The translations under genes were made by a program, and so were the position numbers. From positions 124,001 to 188,000 of the forward strand of contig JAEZZQ010000007.1 of the NCBI GenBank assembly GCA_023442465.1: DNA of 64,000 nt, given 5' to 3'. Shown in pieces: positions 1 to 9,253 of this stretch (position 1 is the stretch's first letter; the number at the start of each line of letters is the position of its first letter). Source of the stretch: Bacillota bacterium (lineage in GTDB: Bacteria > Bacillota > Clostridia > Lachnospirales > Lachnospiraceae). The notes below the pieces were generated by a model. It made no database searches and was not told where the DNA came from. It worked only from the letters and a program-made list of their open reading frames with translations.

Positions 1-374
1 TACTTATTTTCAATGGCATTTATGTACCCCAAAAGCTCTCTGTACATTTCCTCAATGTTCTTACTGCTTACCGGAAGGTAATCCGCGGGATCGAATTCAC
101 CTTCCTGACACTTTCTGATGCGCTTCACATTGACCTGCAAAGCCCCCTGAAAGCTCGTTACATCTCCGTACACCTCGATATAATCCAGCGTATCGAAGTC
201 ACCGATTCCCGGATTGTTAGGGTCCCATATTTTGGCATCCACCGTACCCGTTTTATCCTGCAAAATCACATTATCATAGGACTTTCCGTTCTTCGTAACC
301 GCGGACTGCCTGAATTTGCATAAATAAATGTCAAATATTCTGTCGCCCTCATTATAATCTTTTAAATATTTCAT
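1..374 (-). CDS. YhaM-like 3'-5' exoribonuclease, N-terminal part (cut by window edge)
   Basis: Only the first 124 codons are present; the gene runs off the left edge. I translated it from the minus strand: it starts MKYLKDYNEGDRIFDIYLCK and contains an OB-fold-like stretch (DNVILQDKTGTVDAKIWDP, then DYIEVYGDVTSFQGALQVNV). This is the layout of the N-terminal nucleic-acid-binding domain of YhaM/CBF1-type nucleases, which trim RNA or DNA 3' ends and carry an HD domain further on. The HD domain is outside the window, so the family call rests on the OB part alone. The start has a GGGAAAT-like ribosome site. The HtrA-like gene ends 21 bases upstream, so the two are probably co-transcribed. Confidence 0.7.
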   Translation of the reverse strand, partial: MKYLKDYNEGDRIFDIYLCKFRQSAVTKNGKSYDNVILQDKTGTVDAKIWDPNNPGIGDFDTLDYIEVYGDVTSFQGALQVNVKRIRKCQEGEFDPADYLPVSSKNIEEMYRELLGYINAIENK

Positions 375-395
375 ATGAATTTCCCATTCCTTTAT

Positions 396-1754
396 TTATT
401 CTAATTTTCCTAACGTTACATCTACTTCCATCTGCATATATTCCTCCGGTCCCTGCCTCATCAAAGTGATAGCAGCGCTTTCATTCGGCTGCAATTCGAT
501 CATTGCTCCCACCAGGTCTCCATAGGTTTTAATTTCTTTTTCTCCTATTGCCGTTATAATATCGCCGCTCTGTATCCCCGCTGCCATAGCAGGAGAATCC
601 AGCTCTATTTCCGTAATATAAGCTCCGTACGGTACGCCCAGCCTTTCGTTAGCGTCGATTGTCACGTCGGTGCCGTAGGTTCCGAGATATGCCTGCTCTT
701 TCTCGTTGCTCATTTTTTCTATTTTTCTGCGAAGCTCTGTAATGCCTATGGCCGACACGAGGTTCTGCATATCCTCGCTGTTGTAAGTGTTGTCGATGAT
801 TCCTAACACCTGTCCGCTTAAGTTAACGAGTACGCCGGAAGCCTCCCGGCTCCCGTAAATATCCGTTGTTATCACTTTATAACAAGAATCTATCATATTC
901 AGAGTCGTATTATTGGAGGTAACAATTCCATAACAAATAGAATCGCTTGTTCCCAAAGGACTTCCTACCGCAATCACCGGCCTTCCGACGATGGCGCTGT
1001 TACTGGAGCTCCCCGTCAGATCGGCAAGAACGATACCCTCCAGCGTCTCCTTATCCACATCGCTTTCCGCTACAGAAATGACCGCCAGCTTCGTATTGCT
1101 GTCCTTCAGTTTAAGCTGTGCCTGAACCTGTTCTCCGCTGCCGAAGGTGACCATAATCGTCTCCGCATCCTCCAGCTTCCCATAATTGACAAGGATAAAT
1201 ATTTCCTTTCCCTGATCCGCCACGATGATGCCCGATGTCTGGTCTTTGCTCTCATATGGATCACCCCACCAGTCGAGATTGGATACGGAGCCGGTAACGG
1301 TGACGACAGACTTCGCTGCCTCTTTCGCCGCTGTTGCCAAATCGCTGTACATAGCAAGATAATCATCCACATCCAGGCTGATGTTGTCCAGAACCTGAGC
1401 AATCTGTTCATCCTGAAGCTTTACTTCCGCGGGCGATTCTTCCTGTACCATCTCGGAATCGTCTACGATCATATCCTCCGGGAGCATCTCCTCCGTTTCC
1501 GCCGGAAGCTCGATCGGTGCCGGCTCTTCCTCCGGATAAAGCCAATTGCTGAGTACCGGCTCCAGTATCAAGAAGGTAAGGCAGGCTACCAGCGCAAATA
1601 TCACCGCCATCGCCGCCGTTATCACTGTTCTGCGAAGAAGCTTTTTTTTATCGATCGGCCTCTGCTTTATCTTTTCCGTTATAAAATCGGAATCTGGCGT
1701 ATTTACGTCATTTTCCTGTCTTGTCTCTTTATTTTGTTCCATTTCAGTAATCAT
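396..1754 (-). CDS. Membrane-anchored HtrA-like protein without catalytic triad, PDZ domain
   Basis: 452 residues: a charged cytoplasmic tail, one membrane segment at about 41-64, an acidic linker (about 74-130), a trypsin-like domain (about 140-345) and a C-terminal PDZ domain (about 355-445). The fold resembles HtrA/DegP surface proteases, which degrade or refold misfolded exported proteins. Here all three active-site positions are changed. The usual N-x-H-V is NYGK (Gly192), the T-D-x-A-V-L is TKLAVI (Lys222), and the GNSGG is REASG (Ala305). It is therefore expected to bind, not cut, through the protease-like and PDZ domains. The reading frame is intact and long, so this is not simple decay. 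The start is uncertain: Met5 is also possible. It lies directly upstream of the YhaM-like gene. Confidence 0.85.
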   Translation of the reverse strand: MITEMEQNKETRQENDVNTPDSDFITEKIKQRPIDKKKLLRRTVITAAMAVIFALVACLTFLILEPVLSNWLYPEEEPAPIELPAETEEMLPEDMIVDDSEMVQEESPAEVKLQDEQIAQVLDNISLDVDDYLAMYSDLATAAKEAAKSVVTVTGSVSNLDWWGDPYESKDQTSGIIVADQGKEIFILVNYGKLEDAETIMVTFGSGEQVQAQLKLKDSNTKLAVISVAESDVDKETLEGIVLADLTGSSSNSAIVGRPVIAVGSPLGTSDSICYGIVTSNNTTLNMIDSCYKVITTDIYGSREASGVLVNLSGQVLGIIDNTYNSEDMQNLVSAIGITELRRKIEKMSNEKEQAYLGTYGTDVTIDANERLGVPYGAYITEIELDSPAMAAGIQSGDIITAIGEKEIKTYGDLVGAMIELQPNESAAITLMRQGPEEYMQMEVDVTLGKLE

Positions 1755-1823
1755 ACCTTTCCATTTTCATGTGCAGGTTATCGTAACATCCATAAGTATA
1801 TCTTGTTTTTAAGTTAAAGTAAA

Positions 1824-2103
1824 GTTACTGTTCACACAGCGGCTTAGCACTGTTACAGTTCAGCCCTCGGCTAAACTGCAACATATATGCACACAAAATG
1901 CGATAAAACTGCATTTTGGCGCTTGCAGCCCTCGCAAAATTGCATAGAGATGCAATTTTGGCTTCGCGGTATTGGAGGCTGAACTGTTACTTAGCACTTG
2001 CTGCTAAACTGCGTAAGAACGTGACACAAGAGATGATTTCTGCTTCGCGCAGCGAATTTAAATGCAGAAATCATGGGTTGCTGTGAACGGAGTGAACAGT
2101 AAC
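1824..2103. repeat. Family A cloverleaf repeat, copy 1, interrupted by family B
   Basis: It begins GTTACTGTTCAC and ends GTGAACAGTAAC, a perfect 12-bp terminal inverted repeat. Inside is a second perfect stem, ATGATTTCTGC with GCAGAAATCAT (about 2032-2075). Without the insert at 1851-1990 the copy is about 133-140 bp and aligns end to end with the copies at 48973-49106 (opposite strand) and 63761-63893. There is no coding potential. The size, terminal inverted repeats and dispersed copies resemble a MITE or a structured REP-like element. Confidence 0.85.
1851..1990. mobile_element. Family B miniature element nested in family A, with target duplication
   Basis: About 139 bp inserted in the first stem of a family A copy. 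It is flanked by TTAGCAC at 1844-1850 and again at 1991-1997 (CTTAGCAC if the boundary is moved one base), which looks like a 7-8 bp target-site duplication. The ends are imperfect inverted repeats: TACAGTTCAGCC on the left and GGCTGAACTGTTA on the right. Joining the flanks restores a normal family A sequence, which is strong evidence for insertion. No ORF, so mobilisation in trans would be needed. A degenerate relative lies at 13579-13692. Confidence 0.8.
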
Positions 2104-2307
2104 AATAAATCTTTGCCAAACTCCCCGCTTCGCCGATAGTAATTTTCTCTCTCCTATGATATACTAGATAAAAATCTCTTCTTCGGCTTTTTAACTCCGG
2201 ACGCCGCCAAATACAGTAAAATAACTCCATCCATTCTTTATGTAATAGGTGTACCTTCCTACTTACATAAAATAAATATTATCAATCAGGAAAAAGAAAA
2301 GGATCAT

Positions 2308-4683
2308 ATGAACGAGAAAGTATTACGAACATTAGAATATAACAAAATCATAGGCATGCTGGAGGAAAAGGCTTCCTCCGATTTGGGGCGCAGGCTGTGC
2401 CGTGATTTACAGCCCCTTACTGATTTAGATGCGATTAACGAAGCGCAGAGGCAGACCTCAGACGCCCTTTCCCGCTTATTTAAGAAAGGCTCTACCTCCT
2501 TTGGAGGCAATAAGGATCTGGGCTATACTCTGAAATCTCTCGGCATCGGAAGTTCCTTATCCACTGCCGAATTATTGAAAATTGCCGGCTTGCTGGAAAA
2601 CGTCAACCGCATTAAAGCCTACGGGCGAAGCGAACGGGATGATGACTTCAAAGATTCTCTGGACGAGTTTTTTGAAGGCTTGGAGCCTTTGACTCCTCTT
2701 GCAAACGAGATCCGCCGCTGTATTCTTTCGGAAGAAGAAATCAGCGATGATGCCAGCTCTACCTTAAAGCACATCCGAAGAAGCATGATGCTTACCGGAG
2801 ATAAAATCCATTCCCAGCTTAATGCTATGGTAAACGGTTCTTACCGTACTTACCTTCAGGACGCGGTAATCACGATGCGTAACAACCGTTATTGTATTCC
2901 TGTCAAGGTGGAACACAAGGGGCAGGTCCCCGGTATGATTCACGATCAGTCCTCTACCGGCTCCACTTTATTTATCGAACCGGCCGCCATTGTAAGCTTG
3001 AATAACCAGTTAAAGGAGCTGGAGCTGAAGGAACAGGAGGAAATCGAGATCATTCTGGCAAACCTGAGCGTTCAAGCCTCCGAGCATATCGAAGCGCTCT
3101 CTCAGAATCAGAGAATCATGACCACTCTCGATTTTATCTTTGCAAAGGCATCTCTCGCTATGGAGCAGAACGCTACCGTTCCCATATTTAATAACAATCG
3201 TTATATAAATATTCGCAAAGGCCGGCATCCCCTTCTGGATAAGAAAAAGGTGGTTCCTATCGATATTTATCTCGGCAAGGATTTCGATCTGCTTATTATT
3301 ACCGGGCCGAACACCGGCGGCAAGACCGTTTCTCTAAAAACTGTCGGACTCTTTACCTTAATGGGACAGGCCGGACTTCACATACCTGCCTTGGATCGTT
3401 CGGAGCTTTCTATTTTTACGGAGGTCTATGCGGATATCGGAGATGAGCAGAGCATCGAACAGAACTTGAGTACCTTTTCCTCTCATATGACGAGTATCGT
3501 CTCTATACTGAAAAATGCGGATGAGAATTCCCTCTGCCTGTTCGACGAGCTCGGCGCGGGAACGGACCCTACCGAAGGCGCGGCCCTTGCCATCGCCATA
3601 TTGGACCATCTTCATAAGAAGCAGATACGCACCATGGCCACCACTCATTACAGCGAAATAAAAGTATACGCACTTTCTACCCCGAACGTGGAAAATGCCT
3701 GCTGCGAATTCGATATCAATACGCTGCAGCCCACTTACCGTTTATTGATCGGCATCCCGGGCAAAAGCAACGCCTTTGCCATTTCCTCAAAGCTGGGGCT
3801 TCCCGACTATATTATCGACGCAGCCAGAGAGCAGATCAGTCAGGAAAAGGAAAGCTTCGAGGACTTGATTTCCGGCTTGGAGAATAGCCGCATCACTATA
3901 GAGAAGGAGCAGCTTGAAATCGCCTCTTACAAAGAAGAGATTAAACACCTCAAGGAGCAGCTAAAGTCCAAGCAGGAAAAAATAGACGAGACCAGAGAGA
4001 GAATTCTGCGCGAGGCCAATGAGAAGGCAAGAGACATTTTGCAAGAGGCAAAGGATGTTGCCGACGAAACAATCCGCGTCTTCCAGAAAGCCGGACCGGG
4101 CGCTTCCATGAAGGATTTGGAGAAATCCCGGGAAAAGGTGCGGGACAAGATTTCCCAGAAAAATGATAAGCTCGCCTTAAAGTCTGCCCAACCTCAGAAA
4201 AAGCAGTTGACGCCGGATCAGCTTAAGCTGGGTGACGGTGTAAAGATTTTATCTATGGGCCTGAAAGGAACGGTAAGCTCCCTGCCCGATCATAAGGGAA
4301 ACCTTTTCGTACAATGCGGCATCATACGTTCGGCAGTAAACATCAAGGATTTAGTTCTTTTTGATGACGAGGCAGTGTCTTCACCGGCCCTGCAGCGTTC
4401 CGGCGGCAGCAAGATAAAGATGTCTAAATCCTACCACATTTCTACGGAAATCAATTTATTGGGCAAGACCGTGGACGAAGCCTTGTCAGAACTGGACAAA
4501 TATCTGGACGATGCCTATCTGGCCCATCTTCCCAGTGTGCGCATCGTACACGGAAAGGGCACTGGGGCGTTGCGAAATGCCGTACAGAAACACTTGAAGA
4601 AGGCGAAATATGTAGAGTCTTATCGCTTGGGTGAATTTGGAGAAGGAGACGCAGGCGTTACCATTGCAACTTTTAAATCATAA
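2308..4683 (+). CDS. mutS2: Endonuclease MutS2
   Basis: 791 residues, the normal MutS2 length. A MutS-like core and lever region (about 1-310) is followed by the ATPase with Walker A TGPNTGGKTVSLKT (about 332-345) and Walker B LCLFDELGAGTDP. A long charged coiled coil follows (about 515-610), and the C-terminal Smr nuclease domain carries the HGKGTGALR motif (about 746-755). MutS2 acts on branched DNA and suppresses recombination; in Bacillus it also senses collided ribosomes (called RqcU there). The domain order is seen directly; which role dominates here cannot be told. The start follows an AGGATCAT site. A small hairpin (CGGCAT/ATGCCG) lies between it and the next gene. Confidence 0.95.
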   Translation: MNEKVLRTLEYNKIIGMLEEKASSDLGRRLCRDLQPLTDLDAINEAQRQTSDALSRLFKKGSTSFGGNKDLGYTLKSLGIGSSLSTAELLKIAGLLENVNRIKAYGRSERDDDFKDSLDEFFEGLEPLTPLANEIRRCILSEEEISDDASSTLKHIRRSMMLTGDKIHSQLNAMVNGSYRTYLQDAVITMRNNRYCIPVKVEHKGQVPGMIHDQSSTGSTLFIEPAAIVSLNNQLKELELKEQEEIEIILANLSVQASEHIEALSQNQRIMTTLDFIFAKASLAMEQNATVPIFNNNRYINIRKGRHPLLDKKKVVPIDIYLGKDFDLLIITGPNTGGKTVSLKTVGLFTLMGQAGLHIPALDRSELSIFTEVYADIGDEQSIEQNLSTFSSHMTSIVSILKNADENSLCLFDELGAGTDPTEGAALAIAILDHLHKKQIRTMATTHYSEIKVYALSTPNVENACCEFDINTLQPTYRLLIGIPGKSNAFAISSKLGLPDYIIDAAREQISQEKESFEDLISGLENSRITIEKEQLEIASYKEEIKHLKEQLKSKQEKIDETRERILREANEKARDILQEAKDVADETIRVFQKAGPGASMKDLEKSREKVRDKISQKNDKLALKSAQPQKKQLTPDQLKLGDGVKILSMGLKGTVSSLPDHKGNLFVQCGIIRSAVNIKDLVLFDDEAVSSPALQRSGGSKIKMSKSYHISTEINLLGKTVDEALSELDKYLDDAYLAHLPSVRIVHGKGTGALRNAVQKHLKKAKYVESYRLGEFGEGDAGVTIATFKS

Positions 4684-4738
4684 GCTACGGCATTTTTCAT
4701 ATGCCGACCATCATTAAAATACCGGGAGGGTAATTACA

Positions 4739-5440
4739 ATGGTTAATAAACAGAAAATTTTAATTGTAGATGATGACAACAACATAGCAGAGTTAATTGC
4801 CCTTTATCTTACAAAGGAATGCTTTGAAACGATGATCGTAAACGACGGGGAATCCGCACTTACGGCCGTAGATACCTTCAGTCCGAACCTGATTCTTTTG
4901 GATTTGATGCTTCCGGGTATCGATGGCTATCAGGTATGCCGTGAAGTGCGCGCCAAATCTTCAATTCCGATTATTATGCTGTCGGCCAAGGGGGAAATTT
5001 TCGACAAGGTTCTCGGCTTGGAGCTGGGCGCTGACGACTACATGGAAAAGCCTTTCGACTCCAAGGAATTGGTAGCAAGGGCTAAAGCGGTTCTTCGCCG
5101 CTACAAACCTATAACCTCAGTTTCCGAAGCCTCAGACGTAAAAAGTGTGGAATACCCCAATCTCATCATCAACCAGACCAATTATTCCGTCGTCTATATG
5201 GGAAATACTGTTGATATGCCTCCCAAAGAGTTGGAACTTTTGTATTTTCTCGCGTCCTCTCCTAACCATGTGTTCACCAGAGAGCAGCTGCTGGATCAAA
5301 TCTGGGGGTACGAGTATATAGGCGATACGAGAACCGTAGACGTACATATCAAACGGCTCCGGGAAAAAATAAAAGACCATGATACGTGGCGCATTGCCAC
5401 CATATGGGGCATCGGTTATAAATTCGAAGTAAAAATGTGA
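4739..5440 (+). CDS. OmpR-family response regulator
   Basis: 233 residues: an N-terminal receiver domain with the acidic pair D11/D12, phospho-acceptor D55 (in LLDLMLPG) and conserved K104, then an OmpR/PhoB winged helix (EYIGDTRTVDVHIKRLREKI). Start preceded by GGGAGGGTAATTACA. The sensor kinase gene follows after 19 bases, so the two form a two-component pair. The signal is unknown. The pair sits right after mutS2 on the same strand (55-base gap) and could share its transcript. Confidence 0.93.
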   Translation: MVNKQKILIVDDDNNIAELIALYLTKECFETMIVNDGESALTAVDTFSPNLILLDLMLPGIDGYQVCREVRAKSSIPIIMLSAKGEIFDKVLGLELGADDYMEKPFDSKELVARAKAVLRRYKPITSVSEASDVKSVEYPNLIINQTNYSVVYMGNTVDMPPKELELLYFLASSPNHVFTREQLLDQIWGYEYIGDTRTVDVHIKRLREKIKDHDTWRIATIWGIGYKFEVKM

Positions 5441-5459
5441 AAGGATAGCTGATAATCTT

Positions 5460-6884
5460 ATGAGAAAGACTCTCTACTTGAAATTCGTCCTGGGATATAT
5501 CATCTTCGGTTTTTTCGGCTTTATCGTTGTCGCTACCTTCGTCTCCAGTATGACCTTGGAGCACATCAAGCGGGAAAAGGCGGATTCCCTCTATAAAGAA
5601 GCGACTTTGATCGCCAATACCTACGCCTCGGATTTATATAACAGTGAGACCTCTCTGGATACGGTAAAGAGTCAATTGGACGCTCTGGACACTTATCTGT
5701 CCGCCACCATTTGGATCATTAATCCTTCCGGCCGTATGATTCTCGATTCCTCCGCCCCTGTGGACGTGGCAAACGAAGTAGTAATCCAGAATTTCGACCC
5801 TACTGTTACTGCCGCATCTTACTATACGGTAGGCACCTTCTTCGATACCTTCAACAACGAGACTTTAAGCGTATTCGCTCCGATTACCTCTAATTTTAAG
5901 GTAAAGGGATACGTAGTGATTCATATGCCCATGAGCTATATCCGTGCCTCCAGCGACAGCCTGCTGAATATTTCTTATATTATGCTGGTCATTTTATTTT
6001 TGCTGTCGCTCATTATCTTGATATTCTTTACCGAGATGGTTTACCTGCCGCTTCGAAAAATCACAGAAGCCACCGAACAATATGCCAGCGGCAATATGCA
6101 CTATGAGTTTCAAGTGGACAGCGAGGATGAAATCGGCTATCTCGCTGCCACGCTTTCCTATATGGCCAGCGAAATCGCCCGTTCCGAGGATGATCAGAAA
6201 AAATTCGTGGCAAACGTATCTCACGATTTTCGTTCCCCTTTGACTTCTATCAAAGGATATTTGGAGGCAATGCTGGATGGAACGATTCCTCCTGAAATGC
6301 ATGAAAAGTATTTAAATATTGTTTTAAATGAAACGGACAGGCTACACAAGCTCACAAATGGGCTTCTGGCCCTGAATAACCTGAATACAAAGGGAATGTT
6401 ACTCGACAGGACCAACTTCGAGCTGAACCGCATCATCCGCAATACGGCCGCCTCCTTTGAAGGAACATGCCGCAGCAAGACAATCGCTATCGAGCTGGTG
6501 CTTACCGGCGATACCATGTATGTCAATGCGGATATGGGAAAGATTCAGCAGGTACTGTACAATCTGCTGGATAACGCCATTAAGTTCAGTCACCATGACT
6601 CTGTCATCAGGATCGAGACCAATATAAAAAATAATAAGGTATTTGTTTCCGTAAAGGACAGCGGTATCGGCATACCGAAAGAAGACTTGAAGTTAGTATG
6701 GGATCGTTTCTATAAATCGGATTCCTCCAGAGGAAAGGATAAAAAGGGTACCGGACTTGGGCTTTCCATAACAAAGGAAATTATTCACGCCCATGGCGAG
6801 CATATCAATGTTATAAGCACACAGGGCGTTGGCTCCGAATTTATCTTTTCGCTGGCGAAGACAGATGTTGACGATGAGGATTGA
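5460..6884 (+). CDS. Sensor histidine kinase (HAMP, HisKA, HATPase)
   Basis: 474 residues. Membrane segments at about 8-31 and 170-194 enclose an extracytoplasmic sensor domain of about 140 residues. A HAMP linker follows, then the dimerisation helix with the phospho-acceptor H255 in VANVSHDFRSPLTSIKGYLE. The ATPase domain has the N box (NLLDNAIKFS), G1 (DSGIGIP) and G2 (GTGLGLSI). The architecture is that of PhoR/ResE/WalK-like kinases. It phosphorylates the regulator encoded 19 bases upstream. The ligand cannot be inferred. It converges on trmL with only 10 bases between the stops. Confidence 0.93.
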   Translation: MRKTLYLKFVLGYIIFGFFGFIVVATFVSSMTLEHIKREKADSLYKEATLIANTYASDLYNSETSLDTVKSQLDALDTYLSATIWIINPSGRMILDSSAPVDVANEVVIQNFDPTVTAASYYTVGTFFDTFNNETLSVFAPITSNFKVKGYVVIHMPMSYIRASSDSLLNISYIMLVILFLLSLIILIFFTEMVYLPLRKITEATEQYASGNMHYEFQVDSEDEIGYLAATLSYMASEIARSEDDQKKFVANVSHDFRSPLTSIKGYLEAMLDGTIPPEMHEKYLNIVLNETDRLHKLTNGLLALNNLNTKGMLLDRTNFELNRIIRNTAASFEGTCRSKTIAIELVLTGDTMYVNADMGKIQQVLYNLLDNAIKFSHHDSVIRIETNIKNNKVFVSVKDSGIGIPKEDLKLVWDRFYKSDSSRGKDKKGTGLGLSITKEIIHAHGEHINVISTQGVGSEFIFSLAKTDVDDED

Positions 6885-6894
6885 CGGGCGAACT

Positions 6895-7389
6895 TTATCC
6901 CTTCCAGTTCAGCCGGTGAAGTTCTCCCGTCAGCTTCATGCTTTCAAAATTATTCTGCCTAAGCGATTCGTAAAGTACGACGGCCACGGAATTCGCCAGA
7001 TTCAGCGAGCGGATTTTATCGAGCATCGGAATACGAATGCAGGTTTCCTCATAATCTACCAGAATTTCCTCCGGTATGCCCGCACTTTCTTTTCCAAACA
7101 TAATATAGTCATTCTCTTCAAATTGGACGTCTGTGTATACATGCTTCGCTTTGGTAGTCGCCATCCATATTCTGGCTCCCGGATTCTTTTCTATGAATTC
7201 CTCAAAGTTCATATAGATTCTTACATCCAGGTGCTCCCAGTAATCCATCCCTGCGCGCCTGATTTCCTTTTCATTCAATTTAAATCCTAACGGCTCTATC
7301 AAATGCAGCGTAGCTCCCGTCGCCACGCAGGTACGTCCTATATTCCCCGTATTTGCCGGAATCTCCGGCTGATGCAATACAATATTCAT
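6895..7389 (-). CDS. trmL: tRNA (cytidine(34)-2'-O)-methyltransferase TrmL
   Basis: 164 residues, the usual size of this SPOUT methyltransferase. It has the family signatures MNIVLHQPEIPANTGNIGRT at the N-terminus, LFGKESAGIPEE in the middle and IPMLDKIRSLNLANSVAVVL at the C-terminus, which forms the knotted AdoMet site. TrmL 2'-O-methylates the wobble base of leucine tRNAs. It stands alone on the minus strand, convergent with the histidine kinase gene. Confidence 0.92.
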   Translation of the reverse strand: MNIVLHQPEIPANTGNIGRTCVATGATLHLIEPLGFKLNEKEIRRAGMDYWEHLDVRIYMNFEEFIEKNPGARIWMATTKAKHVYTDVQFEENDYIMFGKESAGIPEEILVDYEETCIRIPMLDKIRSLNLANSVAVVLYESLRQNNFESMKLTGELHRLNWKG

Positions 7390-8137
7390 CTCTGCTATCC
7401 TCCGATTTCATTCTATCTTTAACAGCTTTATTTCTGCCATTCTTCTCATATCCGCCTATTATATCATATTTTTTCTCCTACTTCCAAGATGTTTATAAAC
7501 CCTTAAGTTACTCTAATTTATCGATTTAACAGAAGCAGATGCTCTTCCATCATAAGGAAGCACTCAACCTCTGTCTTTCCGCTTCTCAAAGATGAAAGGC
7601 AATTTCCTTTGTCGTTATGATTACTGGCATTATTGCTTTAACCATAAAGTTACATAAAAAATAGCCGTCCTGCCCTGACAAGTGATCTAACCCAATATGT
7701 ATTGATAGTCTCATCAGTCACGCTGTAAGGACTTATACTCTTAATGATGCCGAAGAACTAAGACGGAACATAGAATTGATATAACCTACTAAATGATTGC
7801 CCAAAGATATTATACTTTGTTACTAATCCGCCACTAGCCGGTCACAAACATATGCGTTTTTCTACATGCATCCTTATCACAAATGGCGCATTTATCGCAT
7901 TACTCTATCGTTAGATTTCCTATAACACACCATTCTTAATTTTCTTTTAAATAATGGCTTTATATCTGTTTTTTTACAAGAATTCAAGTATACTCTAGGT
8001 AAGGTTCCTCCACATATACCAAACGGTTTCTTAAGAAACACCCATGCAGGGGGCTTCGTCTTTTATTATGAGGAAAACTTTACATACCATAAGAACATCA
8101 ATAACTTATTGAAAACATTGCGCTTGTTTGCTTCAGC
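7390..8137. other. Intergenic region, no gene seen
   Basis: About 750 bases of AT-rich sequence between trmL and the SIMPL lipoprotein gene. I see no ORF with a ribosome site, no tRNA and no clear riboswitch. The length is unusual for this part of the window, so decayed coding sequence or an unrecognised RNA remains possible. Confidence 0.4.
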
Positions 8138-8170
8138 TTGCAGGCCATGAAGAAAGGAATGATTATCTAT

Positions 8171-9040
8171 ATGAAAAGAAACAGGATTATTGCTGCCGCG
8201 TTGCTTGCCGCTGGCACTTTGGGATTGACAGCCTGCGGAGGCGCTTCAAGTTCTCCAAGTTCTGCCGCAGCAGCTCCCGCTCATACTGCTATGGAGATTA
8301 TGGAAGAGCCTAACGCCGCCACTGCTGCTACTGCTCCGACTGCACCGACTGCACCTGCTGCCCCCTCGGTCAGTGTCGCTGCCTTTGGCTCGTCAGAAAA
8401 TACCATTACCGTTAACAGTAGTGAGAAAGTAACGGTCGTTCCCGATATTGCACAAGTTGTGTACTCCGTCCAGACTCAGGCCAAGGATGCCGCCGGATGT
8501 CAGAACAAAAATTCAGAGGATATAAATAAGGTCATCGAACAACTGAAGGCTTTGGGCATTGCCGAATCCTCTATTCAAACCTCGGATTACTACATGTATC
8601 CGATCTACGATTACAGCGGCAATACGCAAAAGATTACCGGTTATCAAGCTACAGCTACTTTAACAGTATCGGATTTACCGATTGATGATCTTGGTAACAT
8701 CCTGGCACAATCCGTGAGTACAGGAATCAATACTATCCAGTCCATCACCTACCAGTCAAGCAGCTACGATTCTGCCTATCAGGAAGCCTTAAAGCTCGCC
8801 GTTGGCTCTGCAAAGACAAAAGCGTCAGCCCTTGCCGAAGCCGGAGAATGTACCCTCGGCGGCGTTGCGAACATAGTAGAGAACAGCAATTACGGCGAAG
8901 CGCGCTACACGGATAATGCTCTCGCCTCTAAGATGAATGCTTCCGCCACCAAAGAAATGCTCGCCGATACCGGTGCAAATATCATGCCTGGTGAAATGGA
9001 TGTTGAAGTAAATATAACTGTGGAATATTTTATCCAATAG
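8171..9040 (+). CDS. SIMPL-domain (DUF541) lipoprotein
   Basis: About 289 residues from the chosen start MKRNRII. It has a lipoprotein signal with lipobox GLTAC, then a low-complexity Ala/Thr/Pro spacer (TAPTAPTAPAAPS) and a SIMPL domain beginning at about NTITVNSSEKVTVVPDIA. The domain includes the typical GYQATATLTV and DSAYQEALKLAVGSAKTKA segments. SIMPL proteins are exported or membrane-attached; their biochemical role is largely unknown (the family is named for a protein interacting with mouse pelle-like kinase). An in-frame ATG at 8138 would add 11 residues; the signal peptide favours 8171. A terminator hairpin follows at 9151. Confidence 0.85.
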   Translation: MKRNRIIAAALLAAGTLGLTACGGASSSPSSAAAAPAHTAMEIMEEPNAATAATAPTAPTAPAAPSVSVAAFGSSENTITVNSSEKVTVVPDIAQVVYSVQTQAKDAAGCQNKNSEDINKVIEQLKALGIAESSIQTSDYYMYPIYDYSGNTQKITGYQATATLTVSDLPIDDLGNILAQSVSTGINTIQSITYQSSSYDSAYQEALKLAVGSAKTKASALAEAGECTLGGVANIVENSNYGEARYTDNALASKMNASATKEMLADTGANIMPGEMDVEVNITVEYFIQ

Positions 9041-9150
9041 ATGCCTTTTTGCCTAAGCGGTAATTTTTATCCACAGGGAACTGCAAGAATACATTTTTCA
9101 TTCCTCTGCTCAGAAAAATATCAGCAACAGGGCATTTCCTATAACATAAA

Positions 9151-9193
9151 AGAGGGATTTCTCAAGTCATGCAATGTCTTGAGGAATCCCTCT
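9151..9193. terminator. Bidirectional rho-independent terminator
   Basis: The arms AGAGGGATT-CTCAAG and CTTGAG-AATCCCTCT form a long stem with an 11-base loop. T-rich tracts lie on both sides, so it can serve the SIMPL gene (+) and the aminotransferase operon (-). Confidence 0.85.
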
Positions 9194-9253
9194 GCTTTAT
9201 ATTCAATCTTTTTTATACGCTGCCTTTTTTACTACCCTATCTTTCTTTATACA

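Noticed and set aside
6829..7290. Plus-strand ORF of 153 codons over trmL
   Set aside because: It is antisense to a clear TrmL gene, has no ribosome site and no family resemblance.
7390..8137. Riboswitch or RNA gene in the long gap
   Set aside because: I could not build a convincing conserved structure.
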